Source of the DNA: an uncultured Clostridia bacterium
Lineage (GTDB): Bacteria; Bacillota; Clostridia; TANB77; CAG-508
Assembly (NCBI GenBank): GCA_934148985.1
Contig: CAKPDO010000002.1
Span: 1 to 64,000, forward strand
Reading direction: 5' to 3'
DNA: 64,000 bases
Shown here: in pieces, positions 55,301 to 64,000 of the stretch
Position numbering within the stretch: the stretch's first letter is position 1
Layout of the letters: each line of letters begins with the position of its first letter
Position numbers and translations under genes: made by a program
Notes under the pieces: model-generated
Databases searched by the model: none
What the model was told of the DNA's origin: nothing
The model's input: the letters and a program-made list of their open reading frames with translations, nothing else

Positions 55301-55687
55301 TTATTTCAAAAATATTTTTGGCATAAAAATTATAAATCCAACTATAGCTGCTCCCATTGCTAAAACCAATACTGCTCCAGCTGAAACGTCTTTTGCAAGT
55401 TTTGCTTTTTCATTTTTATATGGCATTACCATATCCACAACAGTTTCAATTGCTGTATTAAAAAGCTCTCCACCAATTACAATTGCAAAACATATTACAC
55501 AAATAATCCACTCATATTTATTTATTTTGAATAAAATTCCCACTATAATAACTAAAATCATTATACAAGTATGTATTTTCATATTTCTTTCTGTCTTAAA
55601 TGATGTTAAAATTCCTTGGATTGCATATTTAAAACTGTTAATTATTTTTTTGGATTTTACTTTAATTTCATTTTTCTTATACTTCAT
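55301..55687 (-). CDS. dgkA: Diacylglycerol/undecaprenol kinase
   Basis: 128 residues with three helices. FKYAIQGILTSFKTERNMKIH, GGELFNTAIETVVDMV (the E-x-x-N-x-A-I-E-x-x-x-D active site) and AKDVSAGAVLVLAMGA are the DgkA-family motifs. In Gram-positives this enzyme phosphorylates undecaprenol and so feeds wall polymer synthesis. It lies alone, followed by tag upstream. Confidence 0.94.
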   Translation of the reverse strand: MKYKKNEIKVKSKKIINSFKYAIQGILTSFKTERNMKIHTCIMILVIIVGILFKINKYEWIICVICFAIVIGGELFNTAIETVVDMVMPYKNEKAKLAKDVSAGAVLVLAMGAAIVGFIIFMPKIFLK

Positions 55688-55744
55688 TTTTTCTCTCTTT
55701 CTAAACTTTTGTAACTATTTTATATCATAAAAATTATTATCTGT

Positions 55745-56299
55745 CTATATTCTATTTTTGTACAAATAACATTGTTTATCATGTGAATAAATAATTCCAA
55801 TTGCTTGTAAATATGAATAAATTATTGTGCTTCCAACAAATTTCATCCCCCTTTTTTGCAAGTCTTTTGAAAGTAAATCAGATAATGTAGATGTTGTTTT
55901 GTCTATTTCGTAAAAAGTCTTTTCTTTTGTGAAATTTTTTAAATAATTATAAAAAGTCCCATATTCTTCTTGTATTTCTTTAAATATTTTTGAGTTCTCT
56001 ATACTTGCCTTTATTTTTAATCTGTTTCTTATTATTTTTTCATTTGATAGTAATTGCTCTATTTTTTGGGTATCATACTTACATATTTTATCTATATCAA
56101 AATTGTCATATGCTTTTCTAAATTCTTCTCTTTTATTTAGCACACATTCCCAGGAAAGACCTGCCTGGAAGGATTCTAGCAAGAGCATTTCATATAAATT
56201 TTTTTCATTAAAATTTGGTTTGCACCATTCTTCATCATGATATTTTATATAGAGCGGATTTTTTAAATTACACCATTTACATCTAACTTTTTCTTGCAT
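55745..56299 (-). CDS. tag: DNA-3-methyladenine glycosylase I
   Basis: 184 residues. RCKWCNLKNPLYIKYHDEEW (zinc Cys pair and active-site region), LESFQAGLSWECVLNKREEFRKAYDNFD (catalytic Glu region) and the C-terminal RGMKFVGSTIIYSYLQAIGIIYSHDKQC follow Tag. It removes 3-methyladenine from alkylated DNA. It starts 25 bp after the stop of the AAA/DUF4143 gene. Confidence 0.95.
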   Translation of the reverse strand: MQEKVRCKWCNLKNPLYIKYHDEEWCKPNFNEKNLYEMLLLESFQAGLSWECVLNKREEFRKAYDNFDIDKICKYDTQKIEQLLSNEKIIRNRLKIKASIENSKIFKEIQEEYGTFYNYLKNFTKEKTFYEIDKTTSTLSDLLSKDLQKRGMKFVGSTIIYSYLQAIGIIYSHDKQCYLYKNRI

Positions 56300-56324
56300 T
56301 GTTACTCCTTATACTTTTCATATT

Positions 56325-57521
56325 CTATTGTAATAACCAATCTATTACATTTTTATGAATTATTCCATCTTGTGAAAAATCATATTTATCCATTGTTAAT
56401 ACATATTTAGGATAATTATCTTGAATGTTCTTAAATGCTCCAAACTCTCTTTTTTCAGTTCTTTCGTCTGCTAAAATATATGCTACTTGTATATATATCT
56501 TTTCTTTAAATCTTGTAGCAATAAAATCAATTTCTGCATTTTCTAAATTACCAATTTTTACTTCATATCCCCTAGATATCAATTCATTGTAAACTATATT
56601 TTCTAAATATGCTCCTAGTTGAGGTCTTTTTCCTGCACTTTTTATTTGCCCTAAACCTAAATCAGTTAAATAATATTTATACTTTCCATTTAAAATTCGT
56701 TTACCTCTTACGTCATACCTATCCACCTTATTTATCAAAAAAGCTCTATTCATATATTCAAGGTAATTATATAGTGTGGCCTTAGAAACCTCTCTTTCTT
56801 TTTGCCCTAAAAAATAATTTGACAAGTTTTCTGCCGAAAAATTTTGTGATGGTGTTGTAACTATATATTCTGTAATCCTATTTAGCAAATCTATGTCTTT
56901 AATGTTAAACCTCGCTATTATATCTTTTACAACTATGGAATCATACAAATCTGATAAGTATGTTTTGGTTTGAAATTCATCTGTGAAAACAAATCTCTGT
57001 GGCATTCCTCCCCAATTTATATAATCATTAAACAAATCTTCAACCTCTTTTTTTTCAGTTACATTCTTCATTTCGCAAACTTCTTTAAATGTAAATGGAA
57101 AAATTTTGAAACTTACATATCTCCCCGCAATATGTGTTGCTAATTCTCCAGACAACAAATCACTATTTGAACCAGTTATAAATATAGAAACATTTTTTGT
57201 AGCTTTAAATGAATTTATTGCCTTTTCCCAATTTTTAACATTTTGTATTTCGTCAAAAAATAGATAATATTTCTCCTTATTTACTATTTTTTCTTTTATA
57301 TGCTCATTTAATTCTTTGTCACTTTCTAAATAAGAGTAATCTTCATCCTCGAAATTTATATATATTATTTGAGATTCAGGTATACTTCTTTCTTTAAGTT
57401 CTTCGATTATTTGTAATAATATTACCGATTTTCCGCATCTTCTAATTCCTATAATAACTTTTATTAAATCTTGGTCATAAAATGGTCTTATTTTTGATAA
57501 ATATTTTTCACGTTTAATCAT
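56325..57521 (-). CDS. AAA ATPase with DUF4143
   Basis: 398 residues. Walker A IGIRRCGKSVIL near 28, Walker B YLFFDEIQNV near 93, IFITGSNSDLLSGELATHIAGR and then a winged-helix/PDDEXK-like DUF4143 part ending YPKYVLTMDKYDFSQDGI. Many genomes hold several such proteins; their role is unclear, although links to mobile elements and possible toxin-antitoxin activity are suggested. It has a consensus sigma-A promoter. Confidence 0.9.
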   Translation of the reverse strand: MIKREKYLSKIRPFYDQDLIKVIIGIRRCGKSVILLQIIEELKERSIPESQIIYINFEDEDYSYLESDKELNEHIKEKIVNKEKYYLFFDEIQNVKNWEKAINSFKATKNVSIFITGSNSDLLSGELATHIAGRYVSFKIFPFTFKEVCEMKNVTEKKEVEDLFNDYINWGGMPQRFVFTDEFQTKTYLSDLYDSIVVKDIIARFNIKDIDLLNRITEYIVTTPSQNFSAENLSNYFLGQKEREVSKATLYNYLEYMNRAFLINKVDRYDVRGKRILNGKYKYYLTDLGLGQIKSAGKRPQLGAYLENIVYNELISRGYEVKIGNLENAEIDFIATRFKEKIYIQVAYILADERTEKREFGAFKNIQDNYPKYVLTMDKYDFSQDGIIHKNVIDWLLQ

Positions 57522-57546
57522 ATAAAATCACTCACTTTCTGGTTCC

Positions 57547-57575
57547 ATTTTACCATACCGTAATATTTTTGTCAA
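57547..57575 (-). promoter_or_regulatory. Consensus sigma-A promoter of the AAA/DUF4143 gene
   Basis: TTGACA (57570-57575), 17-bp spacer, TAAAAT (57547-57552) on the minus strand, about 25 bases before the gene start. Confidence 0.85.
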
Positions 57576-57734
57576 TTTTGTTTTGTGTGCTAAACTTTTT
57601 TGTATATTTCTATATTTTTGTACACCATGTTTATAGTAAAATGTCTTTTTTATGTTTTATATTTCTTAACTAATTATATCCTTTATCACAAATTTTATTA
57701 TTACTTAATTCTCTATCTTTTGCTGCTTTAAACC

Positions 57735-57953
57735 TCACTCATCACCTTTTTCTCCATACTCAATTCCATCTCCCAGCTCTCTTTTCTCAATACTAATTTT
57801 AGCCATTTCTTCAATTTCCTCTTCATATCCATTAAGAGCCGCAAAAGCTCCAAATTGTGCTGCTCTTGCTTCTATTTTCATTTGAGGATGAACTTTTGAT
57901 ACATGATGTGGTAAATTTATAATATCCTTATATTCTTCAAAACCATTTTTCAT
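57735..57953 (-). CDS. Small acidic protein paired with a Y-family polymerase (YolD-like)
   Basis: 72 residues. HPQMKIEARAAQFGAFAALNGYEEEIEEMAKIS matches the short protein normally found just after UmuC/DinB-like genes in Clostridia. It overlaps the polymerase stop by 4 bp (ATGA), so it is coupled. It may modulate the polymerase, but its activity is not known. Confidence 0.8.
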   Translation of the reverse strand: MKNGFEEYKDIINLPHHVSKVHPQMKIEARAAQFGAFAALNGYEEEIEEMAKISIEKRELGDGIEYGEKGDE

Positions 57954-59440
57954 TCTTTATGACCTCCCACTTGTCCATTTCTTTCAATTGTAGTTCCACC
58001 TTCGACTAAATTCATTCCCTTTAATATGGCATTTTTACCATATTTCTTTTTTATATCAATCATTGTATGTTGAAGATTTTTTTCCTTTTCTTCTTTCTGT
58101 TTCTTTTTTTCTATTTCCTCATAATTGGTAAACAAATCTATCTGCTCAAAATCATCAATTTCATTTATTTCTGATTCTCTTGCAACTTTATTTGCTGTTA
58201 TATTTATTCTTCTTGTTAAAAGTTTATCATTTATTATATTATCATATAATTCCATAGTTGCTTTCATTATCATTTTAGTAGATGATGTTTTGTAATCTAA
58301 ATTAACTGTTCCATGTGCATGTTTTGGGACTTTTCTCCCATATCTATCTTCTGTTATCTCTCCATTATATTTTTTTCTTATTTCACTATCTGTTAAATTC
58401 TGAACATCATACCCTATTGTTAGTACAATTTGGTCTGTTACTAACTTTTTTTCTACTAGTTCTAAAGCAAGTAATTCTGTCATTTCTTTAACTATTAATT
58501 TTGTTTTTTCATAATCATATGGACAATGTAAAACTTGCCCAGAACTTATACTATTTGACTCTGGTTTATATGTTTTTATATCTTTTATTGTGCATGGTTC
58601 ATATCCCCAAGCATGGTCTATTAATAATTCAGCATTTATTCCAAATAATTTATATAGTAGTTCTTCATTTCCTAAAGATGTTCTTGCAACATCTCCCATA
58701 GTAAAAATTCCATTTTTTTCTAATTTTTTGCTATATCCTTTTCCAACTCTCCAGAAGTCTGTTATTGGTAAATGTGACCATAGTAATTTTCTATACATCA
58801 TTTCATCAAGGCATGCTATTCTTACTCCATTTTGGTCTGGCTTTACATGTTTTGCAACTATATCCATTGCTACTTTACATAGATATAAATTCGTTCCAAT
58901 TCCAGCTGTTGCTGTTATTCCTGTAGTTTTATATACATCTTGTATTACCTTTGTTACTAGTTCTTTTGCTCTCATTTTATATATTTTTAAATATGGTGTT
59001 AAGTCACAAAATATTTCGTCTATTGAATAAACATATATGTCTTCTTCAGAAAAATATTTTAAATATATATTATATATTTGTGTGCTATATTTCATATACA
59101 GAGACATTCTTGGTGGTGCTATTATATAATCTAATTCAAGCTTTGCATTTTTTCTTAATTCTATAGCATCTGTTGATTTTCCTTCAAATTCTTTTCCCTG
59201 AATTTTTCTTCTTCTTTCAAAATTTATTTGATTTACTTTTTGTATTACTTCATATAATCGCACTCTTCCTGGTATTTTATATGCTTTTAATGATGGGCTT
59301 ACTGCTAAACATATTGTTTTTGATGTTCTCGTTTCATCTGCTACTACTAGGTTTGTGGTGTTGGGGTCTAATTTTCTTTCTCTACATTCTACTGATGCAT
59401 AGAAACTTTTTAAGTCTATTGATGTATATATTTTGGGCAT
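57950..59440 (-). CDS. Y-family DNA polymerase (UmuC-like)
   Basis: About 496 residues from ATG 59440 (AAGAGGTGAAAAGA); a GTG three codons upstream is in that site. YTSIDLKSFYASVECRERKLDP carries the first metal ligand and YSIDEIFCDLTPY the S-x-D-E catalytic motif (near 140). The little-finger domain follows (KHAHGTVNLDYKTSST). It performs error-prone lesion bypass. Codon and motif order are intact. No LexA box was identified. Confidence 0.92.
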   Translation of the reverse strand: MPKIYTSIDLKSFYASVECRERKLDPNTTNLVVADETRTSKTICLAVSPSLKAYKIPGRVRLYEVIQKVNQINFERRRKIQGKEFEGKSTDAIELRKNAKLELDYIIAPPRMSLYMKYSTQIYNIYLKYFSEEDIYVYSIDEIFCDLTPYLKIYKMRAKELVTKVIQDVYKTTGITATAGIGTNLYLCKVAMDIVAKHVKPDQNGVRIACLDEMMYRKLLWSHLPITDFWRVGKGYSKKLEKNGIFTMGDVARTSLGNEELLYKLFGINAELLIDHAWGYEPCTIKDIKTYKPESNSISSGQVLHCPYDYEKTKLIVKEMTELLALELVEKKLVTDQIVLTIGYDVQNLTDSEIRKKYNGEITEDRYGRKVPKHAHGTVNLDYKTSSTKMIMKATMELYDNIINDKLLTRRINITANKVARESEINEIDDFEQIDLFTNYEEIEKKKQKEEKEKNLQHTMIDIKKKYGKNAILKGMNLVEGGTTIERNGQVGGHKE

Positions 59441-59489
59441 TCTTTTCACCTCTTTTGCTTTTTTAATATAACATATATTTTTATTTTCG

Positions 59490-61301
59490 TCAAATGTTTG
59501 TTCGGTGTTGGTTTTTGTTATATTTTGGAATGAGATATAAACATATATCCTTTACTTTGTTTAGATTAACCGATATTTCTTTTGGAACTTTAATATTAAA
59601 CTCCTTCTCAATCGCAAGAATAATTTCAACTTTATCTAATGAATCTGCACCTAAATCATAAATACTTGTTTCTTCACTTATCTGCTGTGCATCTATTCCA
59701 AGCTGTTTGCTTAATATTTCTTTCACGCTTTTTGTAATATCATTATCTATTACATCTTTTAAACTTGAAGTTTGTTTATAGCTATGTAATCTTATTTTTT
59801 CTATTTCTTCTTTTCTTTTTATTTTTCCAGTAGGTGTTTTTAAAAGTTCTTCATTTGTTGCATAAATAATATTTATCTTTTTATATGATGAAAAATCTTC
59901 ATTTATTTTTCTTATTTGTTCCAATATTTCTTGTTTTTGTTCTAAGTTTTCACATACAATTTCAGCACAAATACAAACTTTATTTTCTCCTATTTTTTTA
60001 TCAAAAACTAAAGACTCTTTTACTCCATCTATCTTGTTTATTATGGTCTCTACTTCTTCGGGAAATACTTTTTTCCCATTTGGCAATACTATCATGTTTT
60101 TTATCCTACCATGAAGAAATAAATATCCATCTTCATCTATTCGCCCCAAATCTCCTGTATAAAACCATCCATCTTTTAAAACTTGTTTTGTCGCTTCTTC
60201 ATCTTGATAATATCCTAAAAATACATTTTCACCTTTAACTAAAATCTCTCCAATTCCATTTTCATCTTTATTTGCAAGTTTTAATTCAATATTAGGTACC
60301 ACTTTCCCAACTGAATCCATTTTATGTAATTCTATATTACTCATACATACAACTGGAGCTGTTTCTGTTATTCCATATCCTTGCACTAAATTTATTCCTT
60401 TTTCTTTAAATGATTGTTCGATCTCTTCTTCAAGACTTGCACCACCGCTCATAAATATATTGATATTTTTTTTATTGATTTCATCAATTCTTTTTAGCAT
60501 ATATTCATATACTGCTGGAACCGCTCCCATAAAAGATACATTATATTTGTTTATATCTTCTACTATATCTTTTAAATCATGGCAATATATTCTTGTTGCA
60601 CCTCTGTAAATAGTAAGCAATAAACAAAATAAACCTTCAAGCACATGATTTAATGGCAAAACAGATAGTGCAATGTCATTACAGCTTATAGGAAATACTT
60701 GCGCTACATTTACTAAACTTACACAAACATTTTTATGTGATAGCATTACAGCTTTAGACTTTTCAGTAGTTCCTGACGTAAACATTATAAATCCAATTGA
60801 TTCATTGTCTATTTTTGCATCTATAAACTCTTTATTTCCTGCTTCGATTAATTTTCTTCCTTCTTCTATTAATCTATTAAATGACATTGTCTTTTTTTCT
60901 TCAAAACAGATAATATATTTTAATCCCTCTATTTCTTGTTGAATATTCATTAAAATATTTTCATATTTTTCGGAGCAGAAGATAGCCTCTACTTTTGCTC
61001 TTTTTAAAATAGTTGTTATTTCTTTTGGGACTAAAGATTTATCAAGTGGCACAGCAATTCCTGTACCATTTGTTATTGCAAAATATGCAATTTCCCATTC
61101 ATATCTATTTTCTGAAATTATTGCAATCCTCTTATTTTTTAATCCCTTTTGGATTAATGAAGTTCCTAAACAATTAACTTTCTCTTGCATTTCTCTATAA
61201 GTTATTTCTTTATTACCTAATTTGTATAATGTTCTATTTGCATATTTTTCAACAGATTTTGATAACATCTCTTTCAAATCTGTAATTTTTTCATTTTTCA
61301 T
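59490..61301 (-). CDS. AMP-dependent acyl ligase fused to C-terminal acyl carrier domain
   Basis: 603 residues. GFIMFTSGTTEKSKAVMLSH (A3, near 180), VQGYGITETAPV (A5, near 318), GWFYTGDLGRIDEDGYLFLHGRIKNM (A7/A8, near 380) and PTGKIKRKE (A10). Residues about 525-603 form an acyl carrier protein with DLGADSLDKVEI (phosphopantetheine Ser). The enzyme would activate a fatty acid and load it on its own carrier. It starts 20 bp after the PEP-synthase-like gene, so the two form an operon. Confidence 0.88.
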   Translation of the reverse strand: MKNEKITDLKEMLSKSVEKYANRTLYKLGNKEITYREMQEKVNCLGTSLIQKGLKNKRIAIISENRYEWEIAYFAITNGTGIAVPLDKSLVPKEITTILKRAKVEAIFCSEKYENILMNIQQEIEGLKYIICFEEKKTMSFNRLIEEGRKLIEAGNKEFIDAKIDNESIGFIMFTSGTTEKSKAVMLSHKNVCVSLVNVAQVFPISCNDIALSVLPLNHVLEGLFCLLLTIYRGATRIYCHDLKDIVEDINKYNVSFMGAVPAVYEYMLKRIDEINKKNINIFMSGGASLEEEIEQSFKEKGINLVQGYGITETAPVVCMSNIELHKMDSVGKVVPNIELKLANKDENGIGEILVKGENVFLGYYQDEEATKQVLKDGWFYTGDLGRIDEDGYLFLHGRIKNMIVLPNGKKVFPEEVETIINKIDGVKESLVFDKKIGENKVCICAEIVCENLEQKQEILEQIRKINEDFSSYKKINIIYATNEELLKTPTGKIKRKEEIEKIRLHSYKQTSSLKDVIDNDITKSVKEILSKQLGIDAQQISEETSIYDLGADSLDKVEIILAIEKEFNIKVPKEISVNLNKVKDICLYLIPKYNKNQHRTNI

Positions 61302-61320
61302 AATTCGTACATTCCTTTAA

Positions 61321-63852
61321 TTATAATTTCTTTACTTTTCCTGTTGTACCATCAAATTCTACTTCATCTCCGTCATTAAGATTGTTTAATAGTCCTGTTA
61401 TTCCAACTACTGCTGGTATTCCCAATTCCCTAGATACAATTGCAGAATGTGATAATAAACTTCCCCTTTCTACTAAGATACCACTTGCTGCTGGGAATAG
61501 CATTATCCAACCTGGATCTGTGTATTCTGCCACTAATATTTCTCCTTGTTCTAACTTAGCATTTGCTGGATTTCTTATTATTCTTACTTTTCCTGTTACT
61601 TTTCCAGGAGATGCTCCAATTCCTTTCAATTCTAATGATGCTTCTTTACTTTTTTCTTGTTTTTCATTTTTTCTTTTGAAATCATTTCCTATATTTACTG
61701 CTCCATATGAGTAAAATCTTTCATCTGGCACCGTTTCTTTATATTTTATATATTGTCTTTTTCTTATTTCTATTAATTCTCGTAAATTATTTGTAGTTGA
61801 TTTTCCATCAATATAATATAAAATTTCATTTACTTCTAAAAAAAATATATCTCTTTTTTCATCTATTACATTCATAGAGGTTAATATGTAACCTATTCTT
61901 AAGAAAATTTCTCTTACTCTTCCAAATAATCTCGTTCTTTCAAATCTAAGATTTTCTCTGTTTTTTACAGTAAATCTAGCATATTTTAGTGTAAAATTAA
62001 ATTTTGCTTTTTCAACTGGTCTTAATTTTAGTATTTGTTTTACTTTCTTTTCTGCATTTATTCTTGCTTGTTCTGAATCTACTGATTCTATTTTCGCTTC
62101 TTTCATTCTATTTGCAAATGTTGATATTGAATGATACAAGCTTCTTGGATTATCCTTTAAAGTCTCAGTTTCCAATTTTAATTCTTGTAAACATCTATTT
62201 GAAAATTTGTCTAAATATTCGTTCAACTTCTTGTTGAATTTTGGATATTTAGGCAATTCTTTTTTTACAAATAGTATATTATCATTTTCTAACAAACTTA
62301 TTAATTCATCATTATCCTTTGCTATACTCGCTAGTTCCTTTATTCTTTTGGCTGGTTCTGCACTTATAATTCCACCTTCACTACACAACAAGTCATTATG
62401 AACTAAAATTCCATCTTCTTTAAAGATTTCTATACATTTTTGTTTTAATTGTCCATAAAAAATCATTGCAAGGAAATCATTTACCAAAGGTGCATCCCAT
62501 TTATGTAATAATCTACTTTCTAATTCGTAATAATAGTCATGTAATTCATATAAATCCATGTTTTCTATGTCTTTTTCTTCTAGAGCATCATTTAGTCTAT
62601 CATAGAACTTCTCTGTCATTTTTTTTATCTTGAAAAATCCTTTTACTAGTCCATATCCTGTACTTATTAATCCTAATTTATCCTTAAATGTTGCTTGTGG
62701 TACTGGAAATAAGTCATCTGGTAAAGATTCTTTTACTCCCATCATTTGTTCCATAAATTTTTTATTTTTTCCTAATCCTGGGAACATTGATAATAAGCCA
62801 TACCATCCATATAAATTATAATAAACTCGTCCATCTATTAATGCTAACATATTTTTAAACATTTGCGAATTCATCTCTATTTTTTCTTGTTTCACATTAA
62901 ATATTTTACAAAGCTCTATGTAAACATTTTCATACACTGTTCTTATGAATGAAAATGTTAATGGAGTTGTTATTCCTCCATAACTTTCAACAATATTACT
63001 ATTATCAAAAACATTTATTTTTCCATTTTCATTTTTTCTGTTTCCTAATGTTGTTATTGGTCTTGATTGCAACAAATATAATTGTTCACCTTCATATGCC
63101 CATTCAATATCTTGATATCTTCCAAAAAAATCACTTGCTTTTTGTACTAATTCTTTTACCTCCAATATTTGCTCATCTGTTAAAACTTGTTTTTGTTTTA
63201 ATTCTTCATCAACTTGTTTTTGTATAACCACATCATTTTCAAGTCTATGGCAAAAATCTTTTTCTGCAATCTCTTTTTTAACCTCATTATTTGAAATTGT
63301 ATATGTATCTGATGTTGCAACTCCATCAACCAAGCCACTTCCTAATCCATATACTGCTGTAACAACAACTTCTTTTACATTTGAATTTACAGGATTTGCA
63401 CCAAATGCTACTCCAGCTTTTTCTGAATTCACCATTTTTTGAACTATAACTGATGGTATTGATATTTCTTGAATATTGTTCTCTTTTCTGTATGTTTCTA
63501 TTCTTTTCGAAAATGCTGACATATAAACTTCTTTTATTTTTTTAATAACATCATTTTTATTTATGTACAAAAATGTGTCAAATTGTCCTGCAAATGATTT
63601 TTCTTTAGAATCTTCATTTACTGCTGATGATCTTACTGCAAAATATGTATCTTCTGAATACTGTTTTAATTTTTCTTGTATCTCATTTTTAACTTCATTT
63701 ATTATAATTTTATTTTCTAAGTCAAATCCTTTATATGATACTACAAACCAGTTAGGAATATTATCTACAATCATTCCAACTTTTGCTAAAGCTGTAGCTT
63801 TTCCTCCCATTAGTTCGTAATTTTTACTTGTGTTTTCTAATACATATTCCAT
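61321..63852 (-). CDS. PEP-synthase/rifampicin-phosphotransferase-like dikinase
   Basis: 843 residues. The N-terminal ATP-grasp part (about 1-275) has GGKATALAKVG, YFAVRSSAVNEDS and the ending DIEWAYEGEQLYLLQSRPITTL. The C-terminal phosphohistidine swivelling domain (about 765-843) has ERGSLLSHSAIVSRELGIPAVVG, with the catalytic His in SHS. The middle (about 280-760) has no PEP/pyruvate barrel, as in rifampicin phosphotransferases and similar enzymes. It could phosphorylate a small molecule, but the substrate is unknown. It is followed by an acyl ligase-ACP gene. Confidence 0.85.
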   Translation of the reverse strand: MEYVLENTSKNYELMGGKATALAKVGMIVDNIPNWFVVSYKGFDLENKIIINEVKNEIQEKLKQYSEDTYFAVRSSAVNEDSKEKSFAGQFDTFLYINKNDVIKKIKEVYMSAFSKRIETYRKENNIQEISIPSVIVQKMVNSEKAGVAFGANPVNSNVKEVVVTAVYGLGSGLVDGVATSDTYTISNNEVKKEIAEKDFCHRLENDVVIQKQVDEELKQKQVLTDEQILEVKELVQKASDFFGRYQDIEWAYEGEQLYLLQSRPITTLGNRKNENGKINVFDNSNIVESYGGITTPLTFSFIRTVYENVYIELCKIFNVKQEKIEMNSQMFKNMLALIDGRVYYNLYGWYGLLSMFPGLGKNKKFMEQMMGVKESLPDDLFPVPQATFKDKLGLISTGYGLVKGFFKIKKMTEKFYDRLNDALEEKDIENMDLYELHDYYYELESRLLHKWDAPLVNDFLAMIFYGQLKQKCIEIFKEDGILVHNDLLCSEGGIISAEPAKRIKELASIAKDNDELISLLENDNILFVKKELPKYPKFNKKLNEYLDKFSNRCLQELKLETETLKDNPRSLYHSISTFANRMKEAKIESVDSEQARINAEKKVKQILKLRPVEKAKFNFTLKYARFTVKNRENLRFERTRLFGRVREIFLRIGYILTSMNVIDEKRDIFFLEVNEILYYIDGKSTTNNLRELIEIRKRQYIKYKETVPDERFYSYGAVNIGNDFKRKNEKQEKSKEASLELKGIGASPGKVTGKVRIIRNPANAKLEQGEILVAEYTDPGWIMLFPAASGILVERGSLLSHSAIVSRELGIPAVVGITGLLNNLNDGDEVEFDGTTGKVKKL

Positions 63853-63869
63853 CTTTTGAATTCTCCTTT

Positions 63870-64000
63870 TTATATAATTAATAGTCCCATACTTATATAT
63901 ATAATAATTATATATATATTTGCTGATAGTTCTGTAATTTTAGCCAATTTTTTAGTTTTATTTTTAGCAAATAATAAATTAGTTATATTTGTTAAAACAT
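63870..64000 (-). CDS. C-terminal end of a membrane protein, cut by the right edge
   Basis: An open frame enters from the right edge and ends at TAA 63870, 18 bp before the PEP-synthase-like start. The last 43 residues have a basic segment (AKNKTKKLAKIT) and then a strongly hydrophobic end (NIYIIIIYISMGLLII). It is probably the upstream gene of the same operon. Confidence 0.5.
   Translation of the reverse strand, partial: VLTNITNLLFAKNKTKKLAKITELSANIYIIIIYISMGLLII

Overview
The window looks like chromosomal DNA from an AT-rich, Gram-positive anaerobe of the class Clostridia, probably an uncultured gut lineage. This rests on strong AGGAGG-type ribosome binding sites, spoVG, an FtsW-family gene under PadR control, a sortase, Wzm/Wzt-type export, LL-diaminopimelate aminotransferase, and Arg codons that are almost all AGA/AGG/CGT. 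Nearly every gene is on the minus strand, so operons read from right to left.

Layout from the left edge. 1-5.0 kb: a partial hypothetical ORF ending in a hairpin, a four-helix membrane protein, a DUF1016 nuclease-like protein, ruvB, an Alg13/Alg14-like glycosyltransferase pair and a sortase. 5.2-9.1 kb: ssrA (tmRNA), a 32-residue membrane peptide, mutL, a large inverted repeat, two Cys/Gly-rich mini-proteins and tRNA-Trp. 9.1-17 kb: YefM/YoeB, a Ca2+-ATPase, GtrA, Hsp33, SpoVG, and an ECF sigma/anti-sigma pair read from a duplicated promoter. 17-33 kb: a surface-polysaccharide operon (galE, VanZ, several glycosyltransferases, a Wzt/Wzm ABC exporter, two polytopic GT-C-like proteins, prs). 33-45 kb: housekeeping genes (an RluA-type synthase, rRNA methyltransferase, tgt, ruvA, dapL, dapF, fmt, def, priA). 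45-51 kb: a tightly overlapped six-gene envelope operon (vanW, DltA-like ligase, DltC-like carrier, O-antigen ligase, a repeat protein, TraX). 51-64 kb: padR/HAAS-FtsW, a serpin-like protein, a small cassette, ABC and kinase debris, dgkA, tag, an AAA/DUF4143 protein, a Y-family polymerase, and an acyl-ligase-ACP plus PEP-synthase-like pair.

The most unusual signal is a recoding pattern. Three otherwise intact genes (a GT2 at 18.0-19.0 kb, a GtrII-like protein at 20.8-22.4 kb and an RluA-type synthase at 33.5-34.1 kb) are each broken by exactly one extra C directly before an in-frame GGA glycine codon, so the zero-frame codon at each break is CGG followed by A. By eye I find no in-frame CGG in any intact gene of the window; the only other one is in the partial ORF at the left edge. 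This suggests that CGG is unassigned or starved here, and that CGG-A works as a +1 frameshift or four-base glycine site. A second theme is an intergenic palindromic repeat family with the core GGACCGGTTCTTTTTG, which also creates false N-terminal extensions on several genes.
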